Part shown: positions 48,333 through 57,346 of the stretch, in pieces
How positions within the stretch are numbered: position 1 is the first letter of the stretch
Layout: each line of letters begins with the position of its first letter
Origin: an uncultured Lewinella sp.
Lineage (GTDB): Bacteria > Bacteroidota > Bacteroidia > Chitinophagales > Saprospiraceae
Direction: 5' to 3'
Length of the DNA: 64,000 nt
Assembly: GCA_913057785.1 (NCBI GenBank)
Contig: CAJXPD010000001.1
Location: 42,539 to 106,538 of the forward strand
Notes under the pieces: generated by a model
Seen by the model: the letters and a program-made list of their open reading frames with translations, nothing else
Told to the model about the DNA's origin: nothing
The model's database searches: none
Position numbers and translations under genes: made by a program

Positions 48333-49217
48333 ATGAATACTAAGTTGACGGCCAATGCCTGGCTATTCATGCTCTGTTTATCGATCACAGCTTGTCATGC
48401 TCAAAAGGCTGCTCTAGGAAAAACGCCTAGCCAGCTTCCTTCCTTAATGACGAAGTCGGTTACCGAAAAAGCGAAGGTGATGGTCTTAGGAACCTATCAT
48501 TTTCGTCAGGAAGAACATTATGATGAGCTCTCCCCCGAAAACCAAGCTCATATTCAGCATCTTTTGACGGCACTAGCAGAATTCGAACCGACCAAAGTTG
48601 TGATTGAGTGGGAGCCTTCCCGCTCAGTAAAGACGAATGAAGCCTATCACTCCTTTTTGCAAGGAAAATTCAAGATCGACACTTTGCCGAATGAGGTTTT
48701 TCAATTGGGTTTTCGAATGGCACGGAAGATGGGACATGACAGTATCTATCTATTTGATGATAAACCACCTTATATCGGGTCTCTAGATGGCTTCACTTTT
48801 GAGAAGCTTGCGAAATATGCCAGTCAGAATGATCAAGGGTTTTACAATCGTCATGAATCTGCGATAAGTGATCGTTATGTGCACAACGAACAACTTATCA
48901 AGTCCCAGAACTTGTATGACAATCTCTTGTTAAGGAATTCCCCTGAAGCGGTTAAGGTGGACGCGGAACGAATGCATATGTATGAAATGAGAGTAGGCAT
49001 ACAAAAGAATTGGATGGGGCCTGATTGGTTAGGCAGGTATTATCAGCGAAATATCCGGATGATGACCAATGTGCTAAAATCAGTTAATCCGGAAGATAGA
49101 GTCCTGATCATCGTTGGAGCCAATCATAAGTGGGTCTTAGATGATCTATTTGAATACACACCAGATTTCGAACTCGTATCCAGCTATGACTATCTGCTAG
49201 CAGGTCGAAATAAGTAG
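48333..49217 (+). CDS. DUF5694 exported lipoprotein (TraB/ChaN-like fold)
   Basis: A 294-residue protein with a lipobox leader (WLFMLCLSITACHAQ). The mature part matches DUF5694 of the TraB/ChaN-like superfamily: VMVLGTYHFRQEEHYDELSP, PTKVVIEWEPSRSVKTNEAY, and VLIIVGANHKWVLDDLFEYT at the end. GTYHF and VGANH correspond to the two conserved His-containing motifs of the family, suggesting metal or haem binding. The ATG at 48333 (MNTKLTANAW) gives a clean lipoprotein signal; an upstream TTG (48324) is less likely. The role is unknown. Confidence 0.83.
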   Translation: MNTKLTANAWLFMLCLSITACHAQKAALGKTPSQLPSLMTKSVTEKAKVMVLGTYHFRQEEHYDELSPENQAHIQHLLTALAEFEPTKVVIEWEPSRSVKTNEAYHSFLQGKFKIDTLPNEVFQLGFRMARKMGHDSIYLFDDKPPYIGSLDGFTFEKLAKYASQNDQGFYNRHESAISDRYVHNEQLIKSQNLYDNLLLRNSPEAVKVDAERMHMYEMRVGIQKNWMGPDWLGRYYQRNIRMMTNVLKSVNPEDRVLIIVGANHKWVLDDLFEYTPDFELVSSYDYLLAGRNK

Positions 49218-49240
49218 TATCTATACCAAACTGCTTACAT

Positions 49241-49278
49241 AAAAAACGCCAGACCAAACGGTAAACGGATGGCCTGGC
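49241..49278 (-). terminator. Minus-strand terminator of the rsmG operon
   Basis: On the minus strand GCCAGGCCA pairs with TGGTCTGGC (arms 49270-49278 and 49248-49256) and is followed by six T. One position pairs as G-U on the minus strand but is an A-C mismatch on the plus strand, so the terminator faces the minus strand. rsmG ends 231 bp upstream. Confidence 0.7.
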
Positions 49279-49508
49279 TGCTATGCTAACCAAAATAGTA
49301 TAATGCTAATTCTTGAGAGAGATAACGCGAAAATATAACGTTTAAAAACGTGTATATGCTGTGTAGCTGGCTGACGAATGTTTTACTTATTGTTGCATTC
49401 AAGCGCATTTGCTACGTGGCCGTCCAATTCGGAAAGGGTGAGTTTTTTCTACTGTTTGCTAGTATAAAAAGATTTCGGTAGAATAAGAAATTTATTAGAT
49501 TAAATTCA

Positions 49509-50138
49509 CTACACCTGGGCATAAATGACCGATTTCTCTAGATAATATTCACCTTCAAAAAAATCAGAAATAGGGTATTCTTCAATGTAGTTTTCTTTCT
49601 CTAGGGGAGCTAGTTCTGTTCGAAGATTGCTGCCTTTCAAAGTGATTAATCCATTGGGTAAAGCGTGCAGATGTTCCTCCAACTTTAGCAGTGGAAAACT
49701 CCAGTTGATGAGTTTGTCCATGCTAGCCACCGCTCTGCAGACGACAAAGTCGAATTTTATCTTTAGTTCTTCCGCACGGATGTGTCTTGCCACGGCATTT
49801 TCTAGTCCAATGGCCTGAATGATTTCCTGCACGACCCCAATCTTTTTTCGCGTTCCATCCACCATGAGAAAACGGCTTTCTGGAAATAGAATGGCCAAGG
49901 GAATACCTGGCAATCCACCGCCCGTTCCTAAGTCAAGGATCTGCGCGCCAGGTCGAAAAGATACCACCTTGGCAATGGCAAGGGAATGAAGAATGTGATG
50001 AGGATAAAGATTATCGATATCCTTGCGTGAAATGACATTGATCTTTTGATTCCATTCCCGGTATAAGGGACCTAGGGCCTCAAATTGCTGAATCTGTTGA
50101 GGCGAAAGATCAGGGAAGTATTGTAAGATCTGTTCCAT
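49509..50138 (-). CDS. rsmG: 16S rRNA (guanine527-N7)-methyltransferase
   Basis: RsmG (GidB) adds the m7G527 methyl group in the 530 loop of 16S rRNA. Typical features are the N-terminal helices with PLYREWNQKINVISRKDIDN, the SAM motif ILDLGTGGGLPGIPLAILFP, the FLMVDGTRKKIGVVQEI segment and FVVCRAVASMDKL. Loss of rsmG gives low-level streptomycin resistance in other bacteria. At 209 residues it is normal. It follows the RluA-type gene by 27 bp and closes the DUF4834-RluA-rsmG operon. Confidence 0.94.
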   Translation of the reverse strand: MEQILQYFPDLSPQQIQQFEALGPLYREWNQKINVISRKDIDNLYPHHILHSLAIAKVVSFRPGAQILDLGTGGGLPGIPLAILFPESRFLMVDGTRKKIGVVQEIIQAIGLENAVARHIRAEELKIKFDFVVCRAVASMDKLINWSFPLLKLEEHLHALPNGLITLKGSNLRTELAPLEKENYIEEYPISDFFEGEYYLEKSVIYAQV

Positions 50139-50165
50139 GGCTACGAATTTCGGGGCGAAGGTAAG

Positions 50166-50843
50166 TTATTTTGCCTGGATTACTGTCGCAAAAGCATTCC
50201 AAACAGGATCATCTGGTAGAGGAGCTTCGACGGTTTCTCGTTCTCCGGTGGTCGGGTGGGTGAATTGTAATTTCCAGGCATGGAGGTGAATGGATCGGTC
50301 TTTATTGCTTCGCCTGAAGCCATATTTTACATCCCCTTTAATGGGGCAACCGACAGCAGATAGCTGTGCCCTGATCTGATGATGCCGCCCAGTCAATAAC
50401 TTGATGGCAAGCAGGTGGTAATTCTCACTTTTCCCAATGAGTTCGTATTCCAAAACGGCTTCTTTAGCACCTTTATAGGAAGCACCTACGACCTTTGATT
50501 TATTGTTGGAGGCCCTAGCCATGAAATGAGATAACTGCCCTTTGGAGGAAGGTGGCTCTTCCTTGACTACTGCTAGGTAGTATTTTTCCACCGCTCGTTC
50601 CTGAAATTGCCGATTGAGGTGAGCTAGAGCTTTTTTGTTCTTGGCCATAAGGATCACCCCTGACGCCGGCTGATCAAGTCTGTGAATGAGATGCAATGGG
50701 TGCTGACAATACTTCTCTCCCATTTGCAGCAAAGAAAGAGCATTGGTCTCCTGCGTTTGTACCGGTACAGTGACTGCCTTGTTAAAGGCAATCAGTTGAT
50801 TGTTCTTGTACAGTACCTGATGTCCTATCTGTAATTTGTCCAT
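50166..50843 (-). CDS. RluA-family pseudouridine synthase
   Basis: Pseudouridine synthase of the RluA/RluC/D group acting on rRNA or tRNA. The catalytic aspartate is Asp57 in LIHRLDQPASGVILMAKN. Other motifs are YLAVVKEEPP, TGRHHQIRAQL and IHLHAWKLQFTHPTTGE. There is no S4 domain and the length of 225 residues is short for RluC/D, so it is the minimal type (RluA/TruC-like). The substrate is not decided by sequence. Its ATG overlaps the stop of the small DUF4834 gene by one base (TAATG), showing translational coupling. Confidence 0.9.
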   Translation of the reverse strand: MDKLQIGHQVLYKNNQLIAFNKAVTVPVQTQETNALSLLQMGEKYCQHPLHLIHRLDQPASGVILMAKNKKALAHLNRQFQERAVEKYYLAVVKEEPPSSKGQLSHFMARASNNKSKVVGASYKGAKEAVLEYELIGKSENYHLLAIKLLTGRHHQIRAQLSAVGCPIKGDVKYGFRRSNKDRSIHLHAWKLQFTHPTTGERETVEAPLPDDPVWNAFATVIQAK

Positions 50844-51010
50844 TAATCTACTTCTTCAAAATCTACGTACTCTCCCTCATCGTCATTATCCTGTCTAGGG
50901 GCAGGGTCCACTTTCTCTCGTTTCGGAGGTGGTGCAACGGCAGCTGGTTGCGCGATGAAATAACGATAAATGAAATAAACCAGTCCAGCGGTGATTAGTA
51001 ATTTTATCAT
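50843..51010 (-). CDS. DUF4834-like small membrane protein
   Basis: A 55-residue protein, easily missed by length cut-offs. One N-terminal membrane helix (IKLLITAGLVYFIYRYFIAQ) is followed by a proline-rich linker (PAAVAPPPKREK) and an acidic tail, DNDDEGEYVDFEEVD. The GEYVDFEEV ending is typical of the Bacteroidota DUF4834 family, whose function is unknown. The stop codon TAA overlaps the ATG of the RluA-type gene, so it is the first gene of the rRNA-modification operon. That coupling supports that the ORF is genuinely translated. Confidence 0.85.
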   Translation of the reverse strand: MIKLLITAGLVYFIYRYFIAQPAAVAPPPKREKVDPAPRQDNDDEGEYVDFEEVD

Positions 51011-51389
51011 GATGAATTCTTGCTTTACACAAAATTAGTTTTTTCGCTACTAAAAAGAAATGCCAGTTGAACGAGTCCTTCGATTTGGTGTAATTGTAAA
51101 TGATCGTTTTAATTAATGCAAATTGCGATTCATTCTCAAGAGCACAAATGCGTCAAATATTTGCAGCAAAACCAAGCTCTCGGCTGTTTTTTTGCAAAAT
51201 CTTCCTTTTTTGGGCTCATTCATCACAACTTGGGTTAATTAGGGAGAATGCATCTGGCTGAAAAGCAGCAATAGCGCAAATGTTTGGGGCGATACTTGCT
51301 AATTATTTTATACATTTGCAGTTCTTTAAGCTGACAGTAGATTTAATAAGGCGCTCAGAATCCGAAGTTTGTAAATTCAAAACCACTTG
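51011..51389. other. Divergent intergenic region (DUF4834 and DUF2723)
   Basis: No gene is supported. It should hold promoters for both directions; only the one toward DUF2723 is visible (TACATTTG at 51311). Confidence 0.45.
51311..51318 (+). promoter_or_regulatory. -7 element for the DUF2723 gene
   Basis: TACATTTG is identical to the -7 of the 9 kb operon, 71 bp before the ATG. An upstream TTTG (51283-51286) is several bases farther than at other promoters in the window. Confidence 0.5.
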
Positions 51390-54300
51390 ATGGGATCTTC
51401 AAAGCAATTATTCAGAATTACGGGTTGGGTGGTCTTTGCCATCGCATTGACCGTTTACTTTTTCTCGGCCGAACGAACAGGTAGTTTGTGGGATTGTGGG
51501 GAATTTATCTTGGGAGCATACAAACTACAGGTGGTTCACCCTCCTGGAGCACCCCTTTTCCTTTTGATTGGTCGACTTTTTGCCTGGATCGGGAGCATTT
51601 TTTCCGATGATCCTGCCAATATTGCCTTTGCTGTAAATATGATGTCCAGCACCTGTACCGCTTTTGCGGCAGCTTTTATTGCATGGGTAACTATGGACCT
51701 TACCAAATTGGCCTTTGTTGGAAGAGATGCCGAACTAGATAAGGGACAATCTCTTGCCACTGCAGGGGCAGGCTTGATCGCAGGTTTGACAACCGCTTTT
51801 GCCACTTCAATCTGGTTCTCCGCTGTGGAAGGAGAGGAATATGCAATGTCTACATTCTTTACCACCCTGACCCTTTGGTCTACCGTAAAGTGGTACACTT
51901 TGCCGGATACACCAGATAGTGATCGCTGGCTTTTATTTACGGTTTATGCAGGTGGATTATCCATTGGGGTTCACTTATTAAGTTTGTTGACTTTCCCTGC
52001 TTTGGGATTGTTCTACTACTTCAAGAAATATAAAAATCATAATCTTTTGGGTATGGCCGCCGCCGCCGGTATCGGTGTGGTTGTTCTAGGAGTTATCCAA
52101 AAGTTTATCATAGTTGGGATACCTGTTTTATGGTCCAAGATGGAACTGTTGATGGTCAATAGTTTTGGACTACCTTTCCACTCTGGTTTAATCCCTACGA
52201 TCCTTATTATAGGAGCAATCTTTTATTTCGGTCTGAACTATGCCCATAAGAAGGGAAATCAATTGCTTCAATTGATCATGGTGGGATCGGCTCTAGTCGT
52301 CATCTCCTTCTCTACACTGGGAGTGGTAGTCGTAAGAGCCAATGCTTCTACACCAGTTAACATGAACGCCCCTAGTGATGCCATGCGATTGATCCCATAC
52401 CTCAACCGGGAGCAATATGGGGAAAGAGCACTATTGTACGGCCCTCACTTTGCAGCACGCTACAGCAGTATCGATGATTCTGAGAATCGATACGGTCGAG
52501 TAGGGGACCGATATGAGGTGGTAGACCAAAAGATCTCTCTTGAATACAGTAATAAGGACAAAATGCTATTTCCTCGATTGGGAGATGGTACCCAGGGGCG
52601 TCCCCGCTTGTATAAGCGTTGGATGGGATTGAATCCAGATGGGCCCTTGCCAGGCAATCGACCTAATTTTGCAGATAATATTGGCTTCTTCATTCGCTAC
52701 CAGTTGGGATGGATGTATTGGCGTTATTTCATGTGGAATTTCTCTGGTCGCCAGAATAGTGATCAAGGCTATGAACCCTGGGACAAGTCCAGTGGACATT
52801 GGATCAGTGGGATTAAATTCCTGGATAGTATGCGCTTGGGGAATCAAAGTGAGCTGCCTGCCACAGAAAGTAATCATAAGGCTAGGAATACCTACTTTAT
52901 GTTACCATTTATATTTGGCTTGATCGGCTTGTTCTTCCATTTCAGGCAAAGTAATAATGAGGCCTTGACTCTTCTGGCCCTATTCATTATAACCGGGATA
53001 GGTATCATTGTATACTCTAATCAGCCTCCGCGGGAACCGAGGGAAAGGGATTACGTTTTGGTAGGTTCTTTCTTTACCTATGCTATTTGGATCGGGATGG
53101 CGGCAGCTGCGCTCTTCAATATGCTGAGAGAAAGAGCTAAACAAAGTGGTCCGATCGCGGCGATTGTCGGTTCGTTGTTAGTGCTGAGTGCGCCACTATT
53201 AATGGGTTTTCAGAATTTCGATGATCATAGCCGTATGCACCATACTGGGGCTCGGGATTATGCCAGCAATTTCTTGAATTCTTGTGAAGAGAATGCGATT
53301 ATATTCACCTACGGAGATAATGATACTTACCCGCTATGGTATGCCCAGGAAGTGGAGAATATCCGTCGGGATGTACGGGTAGTTAACCTGAGTTTGATTG
53401 CGGTAGATTGGTATATTGACCTGCTGCGCCGTAAACAAAATGACTCTCCAGCTTTGAAATTGACGATACCAAGTGAAGCCTATAGAGGGAATAAGCGAAA
53501 TCAGGTTTTATATAATCCATACGCACAGTCACCTAATGTGAATAAAGCGGTGAGCTTAGATCAGTTCCTGAAAATGATCGCTCAACCTAGAGAGGTGCCC
53601 TTACAAGGAGGTCGAACACTAGAGGGATACTACGAAACTAAGAACGTTTTCATCCCCGTAGACCGACAAGCTGCCCTTCGAAGCGGAGCTGCAACAGTAG
53701 CAGATTCAAATCGAATCGTCAATCGTATTCCACTCAATTTGACTAATAGAGATCAGTTACTCAAAGACGAGATCGCCATTCTTGATGTGATCGGATCTAA
53801 TCTTTGGGATCGTCCAATCTACTTCTCGGTTACTTGTCGTAGAGAAAAGTTGATGGGGCTAGATAACTACATGCAGTTAGAGGGATTAGGATTGAGAATT
53901 GTTCCGGTTCGTTCAGATGGAGAATCCATCTACGGCATGATTGGTTTAGGTCGAGTGAATAAGGATGCCTACTATGACAATGTCATGAACAAGTTCAAAT
54001 GGGGTAACTTTGATAAAGAAGACCTTTTTGTGGACAATAGCTATATGCCAAGTATTCAGAGTATGCAGCTTGGAATGCGTCGAGTGAGCTTTGAATTACT
54101 ACGTGATGGTCAGAAAGACAAGGCTATGGCTTTAGTAGACAAATACTTTGAATCCTTCCCACACAAGAACTTCCCGTACGATTACCGTACCATGATGATG
54201 TTGGATGTGTTGTACCAAGGCAATGAATATCAGAAGGCCAAGCCGCATATGGAAATCTTGGCGCAGGAAACCTTAGACTATTTGGAATACTATACTTCCA

Positions 54301-54500
54301 TTCTTGACAATAAGAATTTCCAGGCCAGCTATGCCGATCAGTATAGCTTGCGTAATCGGGATATGGAACGACTGCTAGAAGAAGCGCAAAGGCAGAATGA
54401 TACCGAGTTCTTGCAGAAGTGGGAACCATTGTTCTCTCCTTATCGGGTGAGTACCAACCAAAATGGGACCTTAGATGGCATGCAGCAGTTGAATCAGTAA
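51390..54500 (+). CDS. DUF2723 membrane protein (TMEM260/PMT-like glycosyltransferase)
   Basis: A 1036-residue polytopic protein of the DUF2723 family, related to the O-mannosyltransferase TMEM260 and GT-C enzymes. The N-terminal half has about ten membrane helices and the hallmark loop LWDCGEFILGAYKLQVVHPP near residue 30, whose acidic residues correspond to the GT-C catalytic site. Further helices fall at ~485-620, and the last ~400 residues are soluble, including ENAIIFTYGDNDTYPLWYAQ and NLWDRPIYFSVTCRREK. Transfer of sugars from lipid-linked donors to secreted proteins is a reasonable role (inference). The ATG at 51390 is preferred to a TTG one codon earlier. Confidence 0.9.
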   Translation: MGSSKQLFRITGWVVFAIALTVYFFSAERTGSLWDCGEFILGAYKLQVVHPPGAPLFLLIGRLFAWIGSIFSDDPANIAFAVNMMSSTCTAFAAAFIAWVTMDLTKLAFVGRDAELDKGQSLATAGAGLIAGLTTAFATSIWFSAVEGEEYAMSTFFTTLTLWSTVKWYTLPDTPDSDRWLLFTVYAGGLSIGVHLLSLLTFPALGLFYYFKKYKNHNLLGMAAAAGIGVVVLGVIQKFIIVGIPVLWSKMELLMVNSFGLPFHSGLIPTILIIGAIFYFGLNYAHKKGNQLLQLIMVGSALVVISFSTLGVVVVRANASTPVNMNAPSDAMRLIPYLNREQYGERALLYGPHFAARYSSIDDSENRYGRVGDRYEVVDQKISLEYSNKDKMLFPRLGDGTQGRPRLYKRWMGLNPDGPLPGNRPNFADNIGFFIRYQLGWMYWRYFMWNFSGRQNSDQGYEPWDKSSGHWISGIKFLDSMRLGNQSELPATESNHKARNTYFMLPFIFGLIGLFFHFRQSNNEALTLLALFIITGIGIIVYSNQPPREPRERDYVLVGSFFTYAIWIGMAAAALFNMLRERAKQSGPIAAIVGSLLVLSAPLLMGFQNFDDHSRMHHTGARDYASNFLNSCEENAIIFTYGDNDTYPLWYAQEVENIRRDVRVVNLSLIAVDWYIDLLRRKQNDSPALKLTIPSEAYRGNKRNQVLYNPYAQSPNVNKAVSLDQFLKMIAQPREVPLQGGRTLEGYYETKNVFIPVDRQAALRSGAATVADSNRIVNRIPLNLTNRDQLLKDEIAILDVIGSNLWDRPIYFSVTCRREKLMGLDNYMQLEGLGLRIVPVRSDGESIYGMIGLGRVNKDAYYDNVMNKFKWGNFDKEDLFVDNSYMPSIQSMQLGMRRVSFELLRDGQKDKAMALVDKYFESFPHKNFPYDYRTMMMLDVLYQGNEYQKAKPHMEILAQETLDYLEYYTSILDNKNFQASYADQYSLRNRDMERLLEEAQRQNDTEFLQKWEPLFSPYRVSTNQNGTLDGMQQLNQ

Positions 54501-54520
54501 CTCCGTAAGGAGTTTGATCA

Positions 54521-54569
54521 AAAGAAAAAGTTTAGCTCAAGACTACTTGGGCTAAACTTTTTCTTTTTT
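54521..54569 (+). terminator. Strong terminator after DUF2723
   Basis: An unbroken 21-bp stem (54521-54541 with 54546-54566, one G-U pair, ACTA loop) built on AAGTTTAGC/GCTAAACTT, ending in a T run. Confidence 0.88.
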
Positions 54570-54743
54570 GGAGGATTCCGTTTCTTTGTAGGATCAATAA
54601 ATTATGGTTCTCAGACAATTCTTGTGTTTCTAAGTCATCCCTTGAGCTAAAATACTTGCTTGCCTAAGGCACAATTATTTTTGCTAAAGTGCTGTCTAGC
54701 TAGACGTACAAGATTATCTGAGAAAGCAAACTACTCATCTGAC

Positions 54744-55184
54744 ATGAATATCAAGAAGATGTCTATCGGCTGCGACCACGCCGGTTTTCCCTATAAAGAT
54801 AGTATCAAGGCTCTACTAGAAGGTAGAGGAATTGAGGTAACCGATTACGGTACAAATTCCATTGAATCGGTGGACTATCCAGACTTTATCCACCCGGTCG
54901 CTGATGATGTGGAAAAAGAAAAAGCGGATCTTGGTATCATACTCTGTGGGAGTGGAAATGGTGCTTCTATGACAGCCAACAAGCACCAAGGTATCCGGGC
55001 AGCACTTTGCTGGAGTAATGAGATAGCAGCCCTTGCAAGACAACACAATGATGCCAATATATTATCTCTCCCAGTACGATTTGTTAGTGAATCGGAGGCA
55101 CATGAAATGGTAAACACTTTTCTTGACACGGAATTTGAAGGAGGAAGGCATGCGAGAAGAGTAGGCAAGATCGCTTGTGTCTGA
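54744..55184 (+). CDS. rpiB: Ribose 5-phosphate isomerase B
   Basis: Interconverts ribose 5-phosphate and ribulose 5-phosphate in the pentose phosphate pathway. The RpiB/LacA signature is clear: IGCDHAGFPYKDSIKALLEG, VDYPDFIHPVADDV, GIILCGSGNGASMTANKHQG with the catalytic Cys, and IRAALCWSNEIAALARQHND, then VNTFLDTEFEGGRHARRV. The ATG at 54744 (MNIKKMSIG) is chosen; the longer frame from 54660 has no family similarity before that point. At 146 residues it is normal. Confidence 0.94.
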   Translation: MNIKKMSIGCDHAGFPYKDSIKALLEGRGIEVTDYGTNSIESVDYPDFIHPVADDVEKEKADLGIILCGSGNGASMTANKHQGIRAALCWSNEIAALARQHNDANILSLPVRFVSESEAHEMVNTFLDTEFEGGRHARRVGKIACV

Positions 55185-55508
55185 TCAGTTTTTGCTGTAA
55201 AAAGTGGAGCTATTGTTCTAACTATTGGTTACCGCTTGTCTGTACCGACAGGGTTACTTGCTAGACAAGTTCTACGAAAAAGCAATTTTTTTTAACAAAG
55301 CTCCGGTTTCACAACTTACCTTATACTGTTATTATTGGACAAACTTCTTTGCCTTGCCCAAGTTGTATTTTTACTGACCAATAATTGGAAGATGCGTCCG
55401 TTAATTGAATAAAGCATCTTGGCATTGAATATCATAGCAGGAGATTGACCCTTGGAAAGATCAGGACAGCTATCACAGGTGTGTTCCTGCTGACAAATCA
55501 ACAACATC
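55185..55508. other. Intergenic region between rpiB and the M28 peptidase
   Basis: Besides the possible rpiB terminator I see no gene or clear promoter element in this stretch. Confidence 0.4.
55235..55290 (+). terminator. Possible terminator after rpiB
   Basis: CTTGTCT (55235-55241) pairs with AGACAAG (55263-55269), with CTGT/ACAG as an alternative inner pairing. A run of T appears only ~17 bases after the stem, so it is a weak case. Confidence 0.4.
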
Positions 55509-57110
55509 ATGAAAAGAGTATTGTGTTTACTACTGTGCTGCTCCTATGTTTTAGGGTATGGACAGTTTGCGGGAACTACGACAGATGAAGAGGAAAAAGT
55601 CGCTCGCTCCCTTGCGGCTACCATTACTGTATCAGACCTGCAAAATCATCTAACGACTATTGCTAGTGCTGAGTTTGAAGGTAGAGAAACAGGTACAGAA
55701 GGGCAAAAAAAAGCAGCAGACTACATCGCGAACTATTTTAAGCAACTAGGGTTGCCAGCGATTGGTGAAGATGGTACCTATTTCCAAAGGATCTCCTTTA
55801 TTGCTGAGAATTGGAATAATATCGAACTAAGTGTTAACGGAGATGTCAAGCGCCATATGTGGGATTACTATGCTTATCCGGCCAATAATGCGGATCGCCC
55901 GACACAAGACTTTAAAGAAGTAATATTCTTGGGCTATGGTATAGATGATACCCGGTATAGCGATTACAAGAATGCAAATGTAGAGGGGAAGGCCATCCTT
56001 ATCTATGCTGGAGAACCAATGGGGAAAGATAGCTTGTCGCATGTATCTGGAAAAAGAGGTGCTACAGAATGGTCAACCGATACCTTTAAGAAACTACGTG
56101 TAGCCAAAGAAAAGGGCGTGGCTATGGTCTTTATCATTGATCCAGACTTTAAGAATAATGTAGGTACTGCCCGTCGTACTATTCTTAACCGCCGCCTAAA
56201 AATGGGCTGGAGTAAGAACCCTGCAGATAACTTTGCCAATAATGTATTTATCTCCACTAAAGTGGCTAAAGATATCATCGGCAGCCAGTACAAAAAGGTG
56301 GTAAAAGCCCGAAAAAAGATCAACAAAAAGAAGCGGGCAAAGCGCGTAAACCTGCCTACGAATCTATCCATTACGATGGAAAAGAATATTCGGCAGTTGT
56401 TGGGGGAGAATGTGCTAGGCTTTGTGGAGGGATCAGATCCTGCTAAAAAAGATGAGGTGGTAGTTGTGACGGCACACTATGACCACTTGGGCAAGCGCGG
56501 AGATGATATTTACTATGGAGCGGATGACAATGGCTCAGGGACTTCTTCCGTAATGGAGGTTTGCCAGGCTTTTGTGGAAGCTAAGAACAAAGGCGAGGGG
56601 CCTAAAAGAAGCGTACTATTTATGCTGGTTTCAGGGGAGGAAAAGGGATTGTTAGGTTCCGAATATTATGCACAACATCCAATTTTCCCCTTGGAAAATA
56701 CGGTAGCAAATGTCAATGTAGATATGGTAGGTCGAGTAGATGAAAAACATGCAGATAACCCGAACTATATCTATGTGATCGGGTCCAATCGCCTTAGCAC
56801 CGAGTTACACGAGATCAATGAAGCGGCCAACACTACCTATACCCAATTGGAGTTAGACTATACTTACAATGCGGAGAATGATCCAAACAGATACTACTAC
56901 CGCTCTGACCATTACAACTTTGCGGAAAAAGGAGTGCCCGCCATTTTCTATTTCAATGGTACGCATGATGATTATCACTTGACGAGTGATACGGTTGATA
57001 AGATCAATTTTGAGAAAATGGCTAAAATTGCTCAGTTAGTATTTCACACGACTTGGAAGTTGGCAAATCGCACCGACCGCATCAAAGTAGATGTATTACC
57101 AAAACGATAG
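55509..57110 (+). CDS. M28-family zinc peptidase with PA insert
   Basis: Exported zinc metallopeptidase (533 residues) of the M28/Vibrio aminopeptidase family. A signal peptide (LCLLLCCSYVLGYGQF) precedes an inserted protease-associated (PA)-like region (~100-290, with NVEGKAILIYAGEPMGKDSL). The zinc ligands are visible: H323 and D325 in HYDHLG, the bridging Asp in GADDNGSGTSSVMEV (D339/D340), the EE pair in MLVSGEEKGLLGSEYY, Asp in VNVDMVGR, and His in YRSDHYNFAEKGVPAIFY. It should remove N-terminal residues from peptides in the periplasm or medium. It stands alone and has its own terminator. Confidence 0.93.
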   Translation: MKRVLCLLLCCSYVLGYGQFAGTTTDEEEKVARSLAATITVSDLQNHLTTIASAEFEGRETGTEGQKKAADYIANYFKQLGLPAIGEDGTYFQRISFIAENWNNIELSVNGDVKRHMWDYYAYPANNADRPTQDFKEVIFLGYGIDDTRYSDYKNANVEGKAILIYAGEPMGKDSLSHVSGKRGATEWSTDTFKKLRVAKEKGVAMVFIIDPDFKNNVGTARRTILNRRLKMGWSKNPADNFANNVFISTKVAKDIIGSQYKKVVKARKKINKKKRAKRVNLPTNLSITMEKNIRQLLGENVLGFVEGSDPAKKDEVVVVTAHYDHLGKRGDDIYYGADDNGSGTSSVMEVCQAFVEAKNKGEGPKRSVLFMLVSGEEKGLLGSEYYAQHPIFPLENTVANVNVDMVGRVDEKHADNPNYIYVIGSNRLSTELHEINEAANTTYTQLELDYTYNAENDPNRYYYRSDHYNFAEKGVPAIFYFNGTHDDYHLTSDTVDKINFEKMAKIAQLVFHTTWKLANRTDRIKVDVLPKR

Positions 57111-57125
57111 AAAGGATTAGAACTG

Positions 57126-57165
57126 ATGACTGAGGCCTTCTAGAGCTTAGAGAGGCCTTAGTCAT
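57126..57165 (+). terminator. Terminator hairpin after the M28 gene
   Basis: ATGACTGAGGCCT (57126-57138) pairs with AGGCCTTAGTCAT (57153-57165), with one G-U pair on the plus strand (C-A on the minus). The polarity is therefore plus, though no good T run follows. Confidence 0.6.
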
Positions 57166-57170
57166 TGGCA

Positions 57171-57346
57171 TAAAAAAAGGCTAACGAACTAAGTCCGTCA
57201 GCCTGCTCTACAAAGCGAGTCGATACTTGATTCTACCCCCCTGTTGAACCAGTACGTCTCGCTTTTTCTTTTGACTCAATTGAGCCAGTATATCTTACGG
57301 GCAACCGCTGAACTATCCCCCCACGTTAGTCCTAGCAAGTTGCCCG
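57171..57346 (-). ncRNA. Candidate structured RNA upstream of htpG
   Basis: From right to left on the minus strand: a stem CGGGCAAC/GTTGCCCG (57339-57346 and 57298-57305), the palindrome CTCAATTGAG near 57275-57284, a stem AAAGCGAG/CTCGCTTT (57212-57219 and 57258-57265), then the minus-oriented terminator. The two main stems each display a run of six G (minus strand; 57317-57322 and 57236-57241) in their loops. There is no ORF. It matches no RNA family I can recognise by eye. The 5' end is undetermined. Confidence 0.5.
57172..57204 (-). terminator. Minus-strand intrinsic terminator with no upstream minus-strand gene
   Basis: On the minus strand, AGGCTGACG (57204-57196) pairs with CGTTAGCCT (57186-57178), with a G-U at one position, and is followed by TTTTTTT. 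On the plus strand that position is an A-C mismatch and no T run follows. There is no minus-strand protein gene to its right within 2.5 kb, which implies an RNA transcribed leftward. Confidence 0.7.

Noticed and set aside
57212..57346. tmRNA, RNase P RNA or SRP RNA in the htpG upstream region
   Set aside because: The characteristic signatures (tRNA-like T arm with tag codons, GAGGAAAGTCC-type P4 helix, GGUNNNGGAAGGAAGCAGC-type loop) are not seen on either strand.
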